Positions 59,045 to 64,000 of a stretch of 64,000 nt of DNA are shown piece by piece. A program made the position numbers and the translations under genes. The DNA is taken from contig NZ_CP129019.1 in assembly GCF_020524355.2 (NCBI RefSeq), positions 2,294,001 through 2,358,000 on the forward strand, in the 5' to 3' direction. The notes under the pieces were generated by a model. The model was given only the letters and a program-made list of their open reading frames with translations, was not told the origin of the DNA and made no database searches. Positions within the stretch are counted from its first letter, which is position 1. Each line of letters begins with the position of its first letter. The stretch comes from Mesobacillus subterraneus. Lineage in GTDB: Bacteria > Bacillota > Bacilli > Bacillales > Cytobacillaceae.

Positions 59045-59240
59045 GGACAGCTTTTCCTCTTTTCACACCAAACCTGTCCGAACATTAGGCTACTTCGGAC
59101 AGCTTTTCCTCTTTTCGCACCAAACCTGTCCGAACATTGAGCTACTTCGGACAGCTTTTCCTCTTTTCACACCAAACCTGTCCGAACTTCTGGCTTCTTC
59201 GGACAGCTTTTCCTCTTTTCGCACCAAACCTGTCCGAACT
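59045..59240. repeat. Four 52-bp tandem repeats with GGACAG...CTGTCC hairpins
   Basis: Units start at 59045, 59097, 59149 and 59201, exact period 52. Each has GGACAG, a pyrimidine-rich loop, CTGTCCGAAC and a 15-nt variable linker. Copies are over 85 percent alike by eye. The array replaces the 5' half of the P1 peptidase gene. Confidence 0.9.
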
Positions 59241-59267
59241 AAAAGCCCACCTGTCTCTTGGAAATTG

Positions 59268-59304
59268 ATTGAAGAAGGCCATCCCAGGCATATCTAGGAT
59301 GGCT
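59268..59304 (-). terminator. Probable terminator of paaX
   Basis: GCCATCC (59278-59284) pairs with GGATGGC (59297-59303); the following run on the minus strand is CTTCTTC, a weak U tract. Confidence 0.5.
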
Positions 59305-59309
59305 TGATG

Positions 59310-60185
59310 CTATTCTAATATAAAAGGATGATCCATTACGTTGTAGTCCACGTCTTTATGCTTGATTTCGTTTCCTTCTTTAAAAACGGACTCAAAGAAG
59401 CGCGATGCTGGTTCTGCGAGTTCTTTGTAGTACTCGCTAAACAAGGAAGCGGCGTGGCTACCCAGCCATTTTTCAGGCAAAAGTTCTTCTGGAAGACCTG
59501 GGTCAAAGAAGAGGAATTTTCTGTATTCATGCACCAGCTTCGTGCGTTCAACGAAGCATTCAGCGTCCGTCATGCTGCCCTTCTGGATCTTGTTTTTATC
59601 GATGATGTATTTCTGGCTGTATTCACTGATGAATTCCTGGTATTTCGAGTTAATTTCCTGCAGGTCCCAGCTTTTTTCAACGAGGCGCAGATTTTCATGA
59701 GGTCCTTTGTACTCAGCAACAAAGAAATCGACATACTGTTCGATTTCGTATTTCTCGATCAGATCATTTACTTGTCTCTCGAGATTATTGGCTGAAATCC
59801 AGAAGCTGTTCGACATCGAGCCGAAGCCGCTCCAGATCAGTTCCTTGCGCAGTTCATCACGGACATTGCGAATTTCCTCAGGTATCGTATACATCAGGAT
59901 TCTCCACTTTCCGTCCCAGTCTTCAGGTTTCAATTTAAAAATACGCTTGCCCGCCTCTTCGATCCTTTTCTGACCGCGAGGCGTGAGAGAATAGTAGCTC
60001 TTATTCCCGATTTTCTCAGCCTGTACCCAGCCCTGTTTATTCATGCGGGAAATTGCCGCTCTCACCGACTGGTCATTGTGGCTAAATTCATTCAGAAGGC
60101 GAATCAGGCTGCCAATCCAAATTTTGCTTCCATAATGGGAGATATAGTCACCGTATAGGGTAAAAATCATTGATCTTGTATTCAA
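59310..60185 (-). CDS. paaX: PaaX family transcriptional regulator
   Basis: About 291 residues. The N-terminal winged helix (RSMIFTLYGDYISHYG, RAAISRMNKQGWVQ) is followed by the PaaX central and C-terminal domains (WDGKWRILMYTIPEEIR, FDPGLPEELLPEKWLG). PaaX represses phenylacetate genes and is released by phenylacetyl-CoA. I chose the TTG at 60185 (MNTRSMIF), as family members begin just before NTRSMIFTLYG and GAGGATGA lies upstream; a longer frame has no family support. It lies downstream of the beta-oxidation genes. Confidence 0.9.
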   Translation of the reverse strand: MNTRSMIFTLYGDYISHYGSKIWIGSLIRLLNEFSHNDQSVRAAISRMNKQGWVQAEKIGNKSYYSLTPRGQKRIEEAGKRIFKLKPEDWDGKWRILMYTIPEEIRNVRDELRKELIWSGFGSMSNSFWISANNLERQVNDLIEKYEIEQYVDFFVAEYKGPHENLRLVEKSWDLQEINSKYQEFISEYSQKYIIDKNKIQKGSMTDAECFVERTKLVHEYRKFLFFDPGLPEELLPEKWLGSHAASLFSEYYKELAEPASRFFESVFKEGNEIKHKDVDYNVMDHPFILE

Positions 60186-60285
60186 GCTTATGTCATCCTC
60201 ATCCGTTTTTGTTGTACGAAATAAAACCGTTATAGAATATTTTACAGTATTATCATTATTTTGCAAAAATATTTTACTTAAAAAG

Positions 60286-60317
60286 CGAAAAACCATAGGA
60301 ATTTCTTCCTATGGTTT
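60286..60317 (-). terminator. Terminator after the enoyl-CoA hydratase gene
   Basis: AAACCATAGGAA (60290-60301) pairs with TTCCTATGGTTT (60306-60317), followed by TTTCGC on the minus strand. Confidence 0.85.
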
Positions 60318-61093
60318 TATTGCGCTGTAAAGACAGGCTTGCGTTTTTCACTGAAGGCATTCAGTGCTTCAACACGATCCTTTGTTGGGATGGTGACTTC
60401 ATAAGCTTTTGACTCAATTGCCAGACCAGTCTGCAGGTCTGTGCTGCTTCCATGCTGGATGGCATACTTCGCCTGTCTCACAGCAATCGGCGCATTCTGG
60501 AGAATTTCCCCGGCCAGCTCCTTACAGGCAGTCATGACATCCTCTTTAGGTTTTACCCCTGTCAGAATTCCCAGTTCATAAGCTGTATCAGCAGAGATTT
60601 TTCTGGCAGTCAAGATCAATTCCTTTGCCTTCATCTCTCCAACCAGCCTGGAGAGTCGCTGTGTTCCGCCTGCGCCTGGAATGATGCCCCAACTCACCTC
60701 TGTCATGCCCATCAACGCACTCTCTGCGGCAATTTTAAAATCACAGGCAAGCATCAATTCGAACCCGCCGCCAAAAGCAAAGCCGTTCACCGCGGCAATC
60801 GTTGGCTGCGGCAGCTCGGCAATCGCACTGAATACATCACGGATCTTTTTTACATTTCGGCGCACTTCTTCCTCAGTAAGATGCTTTCTTTCTTTCAAAT
60901 CGGCACCTGCACTAAAGGCTTTCTCCCCTGCTCCGGTAAAAATGACGACTCTCACGTCTGAATCTGTATGCAACTTATCCACTAAATCCCCAAGTTCCTG
61001 AAGTGTTTCATAATTGAAGCAGTTCAGCGACTCCGGACGATCAATCGTCACATATGCAATATGCTGCTCTTTCTGAAATTTGATGTTGTTCAT
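60317..61093 (-). CDS. Enoyl-CoA hydratase/isomerase
   Basis: 258 residues of the crotonase family. The oxyanion-hole loops are FSAGADLKERKH and AVNGFAFGGGFELMLACD; the catalytic Glu pair lies around GMTEVSWGIIPGAGGTQRL. In a PaaX-linked group it probably acts as PaaF, hydrating 2,3-dehydroadipyl-CoA. It directly abuts the thiolase gene. Confidence 0.9.
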   Translation of the reverse strand: MNNIKFQKEQHIAYVTIDRPESLNCFNYETLQELGDLVDKLHTDSDVRVVIFTGAGEKAFSAGADLKERKHLTEEEVRRNVKKIRDVFSAIAELPQPTIAAVNGFAFGGGFELMLACDFKIAAESALMGMTEVSWGIIPGAGGTQRLSRLVGEMKAKELILTARKISADTAYELGILTGVKPKEDVMTACKELAGEILQNAPIAVRQAKYAIQHGSSTDLQTGLAIESKAYEVTIPTKDRVEALNAFSEKRKPVFTAQ

Positions 61094-62308
61094 TTATCTC
61101 TCTCCTATATTCTCGATAATCGTGGCGATTCCCTGGCCGACACCTACACACATGGTCGCAAGTCCATACTTGGAATCCCGCTTTTTCATTTCATATAAAA
61201 GGCTTGTCAAAATCCTCGCCCCGCTTGCACCGAGCGGATGACCGAATGCAATTGCCCCTCCGTTTACATTGACCTTGGATTTGTCCAGCCCCAGCTCCTG
61301 GATGCATCCGAGGGACTGGGCAGCAAACGCCTCATTCAATTCAATCAGATCCAATTCCTCTACGGATAAGCTTGCGCGCTTCAGAGCCTTTTGAACTGCA
61401 TATACCGGTCCCATGCCCATGATGGAAGGTTCTAGTCCCGCTGTTGCAGACACAATATATTTTGCCAGCGGCTTCAGGCCAAGCTCTTCAGCCTTCCCAC
61501 GGCTCATCAATAACAAAGCCGAAGCACCATCATTCACACCTGATGCATTCCCCGCAGTTACGGTGCCATCCTTAAATAGCGGCTTCAACTTTGCCAGTTT
61601 TTCAACCGTCGTTCCAGGTCGAGGATGTTCGTCACGGTCAATGATCGTTTTGTTCCCCTTTTTATCTTCATAAACAACTGGAATGATTTCATTTTCAAAT
61701 CGCCCGGCTTCCATCGCATTTTGTGCGCGAAGCTGGCTTTCTGCAGCGAATTCGTCCTGCGCTTCCCTGGATATTCCATACTTTATAGCCACGTTCTCTG
61801 CCGTCTCAGGCATGCTGTCTGTTCCGTACATTTCCCTCAATTTGCCGTTCACAAAACGCCAGCCGATGGTTGTATCGAACATCTCCATATTGCCGCGCGG
61901 AAAGTTCTTTTCTGGCTTTGCCATCACAAATGGCGCCCTTGTCATGCTTTCCGTCCCTCCGGCAATGAAAATCTCGCCTTCACCAGCAAAAATTGCCCTG
62001 ACCGCATAGTTGACTGCATCCAGACCCGAACCGCATAATCGGTTGATGGTTGTCCCGGCAACCTCGACAGGCAGTCCAGCCAAAAGTCCGGACATCCTCG
62101 CGACATTCCGGTTATCTTCACCTGCCTGGTTCGCATTGCCTAGAACTACTTCTTCAATTTCAGCTGCAGGTACGTTTGGATTTCGTTCTATCAATGCTTT
62201 GATGACAACCGCACCTAAATCATCCGGACGGATGTGACGGAGACTGCCGTTGTATCTACCAATAGGTGTCCTGACCGCATCGACAATTACTACTTCTCTC
62301 ATTGCCAT
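61094..62308 (-). CDS. Acetyl-CoA acyltransferase (thiolase; 3-oxoadipyl-CoA thiolase candidate)
   Basis: 404 residues. The nucleophile Cys lies in [12 protein letters not shown] (about 93), with the second-half motifs [17 protein letters not shown] (His about 355) and the acid/base Cys in [10 protein letters not shown] (about 389). [15 protein letters not shown] is typical of PaaJ/PcaF-type thiolases. It would release acetyl-CoA and succinyl-CoA at the end of phenylacetate breakdown. Confidence 0.9.
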   Translation of the reverse strand: MAMREVVIVDAVRTPIGRYNGSLRHIRPDDLGAVVIKALIERNPNVPAAEIEEVVLGNANQAGEDNRNVARMSGLLAGLPVEVAGTTINRLCGSGLDAVNYAVRAIFAGEGEIFIAGGTESMTRAPFVMAKPEKNFPRGNMEMFDTTIGWRFVNGKLREMYGTDSMPETAENVAIKYGISREAQDEFAAESQLRAQNAMEAGRFENEIIPVVYEDKKGNKTIIDRDEHPRPGTTVEKLAKLKPLFKDGTVTAGNASGVNDGASALLLMSRGKAEELGLKPLAKYIVSATAGLEPSIMGMGPVYAVQKALKRASLSVEELDLIELNEAFAAQSLGCIQELGLDKSKVNVNGGAIAFGHPLGASGARILTSLLYEMKKRDSKYGLATMCVGVGQGIATIIENIGER

Positions 62309-62314
62309 CCCCCT

Positions 62315-63178
62315 TTATTTCGTGGTAACTGACTTTCTATAATCGTACACACCGCGTCCAGTCTTCCTGCCAAGACGTCCTGCTTTTACATATTGCTCCA
62401 GCAAAGGTGCCGGGCGGTATTTTTCACCAAGTTTCTCATGCAGGTATTTCAGATTATTCAAGCGTGTATCAAGACCTACCAAATCGCCCAATTCGAACGG
62501 GCCCATCGGGTAATTCAAACCCAGCTTGATGGCTTTGTCGATATCTTCTGGAGAGCCCAATCCTTCCTGAAGCATGTAAAATGCCTCATTGCCAACAAGT
62601 GCACTGATCCGGCTTGTGACAAAGCCAGGAAATTCATTGATGATGACAGTTTCCTTGCCCATTTGGATTGCGGCATTCTGGATGGCTTCTGCTGTTTCAT
62701 CGCTCGTTTCAAGACCGCGAATGATCTCAACAAGCGGCATCTTATGTACCGGGTTGAAGAAATGCATCGCTATGACCTTTTCAGGGCGCTTTGTAAAAGA
62801 AGCGATTTCTGTCGGGCTCATAGTCGAAGTATTGGACGCAAACAAGCAATGTTCCGGTGCGTGCTGGTCAATCACTTCAAAGATTGTCTTTTTGATATCT
62901 ATCTTTTCTGGTACCGCTTCGATAATCAAATCCGCATCCTTGACGTTCTCGGCAAGGAAGTTAGAATACTTTAATCTTGCCTTGGCTGTTTCTGCATCGT
63001 CTAACATTACTTTACCGCGGGCGATTCCTTTTTCAAAAATACTGTTGATTTCTTGTTCGGCGTTAATAAGCTGTTTTTCTTCAACATCAATCAGCACAGT
63101 ATCAAAACCGCCCAGGCTGCTGACATAGGCAATCCCTCTGCCCATGACACCTGAACCAATTACGACGAGTTTCTTCAT
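62315..63178 (-). CDS. 3-Hydroxyacyl-CoA dehydrogenase
   Basis: 287 residues. The Rossmann motif is VIGSGVMGRGIAYVSSLGGF, the catalytic His-Glu pair lies in AMHFFNPVHKMPLVEII (about 139-150), and the NEFPGFVTSRI segment is conserved. It oxidises 3-hydroxyacyl-CoA with NAD, here probably the PaaH step. I chose the ATG at 63178 after AGGAGG. Confidence 0.92.
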   Translation of the reverse strand: MKKLVVIGSGVMGRGIAYVSSLGGFDTVLIDVEEKQLINAEQEINSIFEKGIARGKVMLDDAETAKARLKYSNFLAENVKDADLIIEAVPEKIDIKKTIFEVIDQHAPEHCLFASNTSTMSPTEIASFTKRPEKVIAMHFFNPVHKMPLVEIIRGLETSDETAEAIQNAAIQMGKETVIINEFPGFVTSRISALVGNEAFYMLQEGLGSPEDIDKAIKLGLNYPMGPFELGDLVGLDTRLNNLKYLHEKLGEKYRPAPLLEQYVKAGRLGRKTGRGVYDYRKSVTTK

Positions 63179-63202
63179 TATATAACCTCCTGTGATAAAC
63201 AT

Positions 63203-63236
63203 TGAAAAGCGAGCACCCGGATCATAGAGTGCTCGC
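63203..63236 (-). terminator. Terminator after the aldehyde dehydrogenase gene
   Basis: GCGAGCAC (63209-63216) pairs with GTGCTCGC (63229-63236), followed by TTTTC on the minus strand. Confidence 0.8.
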
Positions 63237-63243
63237 CTCGTGT

Positions 63244-64000
63244 TTAGACGTTAAACGGATTTAGCGGGCGGCTGCCGTAGTAAGAGACGATACTCTTTGT
63301 TTCTGTATATAAATCCAGTGTTTCGATGCAAAGTTCACGGCCGAATCCGGATTGCTTATAGCCTCCGAACGGTGTGCCAGGGAAAGCGGAGAACGGGCAA
63401 TTGATCATGACGATACCTGCCTGGATCAGCTTGGAAACTCTGGTCGCTCGTCCGTAGTCCTTCGTCCAGATCGCAGATCCCAGTCCATATTCACTGTCAT
63501 TCGCCAGTTTGACAGCTTCTTTCTCATCCTTGAACTTCATAACGACGACAACTGGACCGAAGATTTCTTCTTGAACAGCTTTCATGCTGTGATCTGTTTC
63601 AGCGATGATGGTAGGCTCATACCAGTAGCCATTTTCATAGCCCTCCAGATTCGCAGCCTTGCCGCCTGCCAGAACTTGTGCTCCATCTTTGACGGCGGAT
63701 TTCACATAACCGTCTATGACATTCATTTGCTCCTGGCTGATGACAGCACCAACATGAGTTTCTTTATCAAATGGGTTGCCAAGCTTCAGCTGCTTTGTTT
63801 TTGCCACGAACTTCTCCATGAACTCATCATATACATCCTCATGGACATACAATCTTGAACGGGCTTCACATGATTGACCTGTATTGTAGAAGATTCCGAA
63901 CAGAGAGCCCGCTACTGCAGCATCAACATCCGCATCTTCAAAGACGATACTCGGTGACTTTCCGCCAAGTTCAAGTGTCACACGCTTTAGAGTCTGGGAA
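63244..64000 (-). CDS. Aldehyde dehydrogenase (C-terminal part, runs off the window)
   Basis: About 250 C-terminal residues of a roughly 490-residue NAD(P)-dependent aldehyde dehydrogenase. The catalytic Glu lies in TLELGGKSPS and the nucleophile Cys in NTGQSCEARSR; EEIFGPVVVVMKF and FGGYKQSGFGRE follow. The frame continues upstream past 64000, so the GTG at 63981 is not the start. Context suggests phenylacetaldehyde or a ring-cleavage semialdehyde as substrate. Confidence 0.92.
   Translation of the reverse strand, partial: SQTLKRVTLELGGKSPSIVFEDADVDAAVAGSLFGIFYNTGQSCEARSRLYVHEDVYDEFMEKFVAKTKQLKLGNPFDKETHVGAVISQEQMNVIDGYVKSAVKDGAQVLAGGKAANLEGYENGYWYEPTIIAETDHSMKAVQEEIFGPVVVVMKFKDEKEAVKLANDSEYGLGSAIWTKDYGRATRVSKLIQAGIVMINCPFSAFPGTPFGGYKQSGFGRELCIETLDLYTETKSIVSYYGSRPLNPFNV

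Overview
The window is chromosomal DNA from a spore-forming, motile member of the Bacillaceae, probably a Mesobacillus/Cytobacillus/Neobacillus-like genus. Evidence is the block lexA-yneA-yneB-ynzC-tkt-(sirA-yneF)-spo0E-like-ccdA in near B. subtilis order, a guanine riboswitch on xpt-pbuX, the yrrT-mtnN-luxS-mccA-mccB operon, strong AGGAGG ribosome sites, and candidate promoters for sigma-D, sigma-E and sigma-K. No rRNA, tRNA, CRISPR, prophage or insertion sequence was seen. The genus is inferred from gene content only.

Layout. 1-0.8 kb: start of ccdA and a Spo0E-like gene. 0.8-4.3: heterodimeric ABC exporter YheI/YheH. 4.5-6.7: guanine riboswitch, xpt, frameshifted pbuX, then a 53-bp tandem array. 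7.1-11: methionine-to-cysteine salvage operon including luxS. 11-15: orphan receiver, peptidase E, MFS exporter, small genes. 15-23.9: yneF, sirA, azoreductase, lysozyme-like protein, SDR, tkt, ynzC, the SOS cell-division locus and lexA. 23.9-33: YpvA helicase (two frameshifts), then a run of small membrane, GNAT, Nudix and DUF genes with a DUF2332 relic. 33-42: DUF4257/PAP2 genes, an RsbR-like protein, a redoxin-chemoreceptor fusion, a SWIM/SNF2 helicase and an RNase J paralogue. 42-52: phenylalanine/tyrosine catabolism (PheDH, E1alpha-E1beta-E2, HPPD, aminotransferase, flavin reductase, FAH, HmgA) behind a cre site. 52-57: thioesterase, an ABC importer of the TrpXYZ type, nitronate monooxygenase, gamma-carbonic anhydrase. 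57-64: nitroreductase, a decapitated P1 peptidase, PaaX, and a beta-oxidation module (enoyl-CoA hydratase, thiolase, 3-hydroxyacyl-CoA dehydrogenase, aldehyde dehydrogenase).

Functionally the right third is an aromatic-acid degradation region. PheDH and the aminotransferase make 2-oxo acids, HPPD/HmgA/FAH open the tyrosine ring, and the PaaX-linked genes finish phenylacetate-type beta-oxidation.

The most interesting locus is at 35582-36916. A cytosolic methyl-accepting chemotaxis signalling domain is fused to an N-terminal peroxiredoxin/thioredoxin-like domain. The first cysteine of its CxxC motif is an in-frame TGA. A hairpin with an apical GGTC loop follows about 15 nt downstream, as in bacterial SECIS elements, and a good sigma-D promoter lies upstream. 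It is a candidate selenocysteine chemoreceptor. Two cautions apply. No Sec machinery lies in this window. Seven other genes here carry small frameshifts, six of them clearly net insertions, so sequence quality or gene decay must be considered. The second undescribed feature is a set of roughly 52-bp palindromic units, single or in tandem, just downstream of genes.
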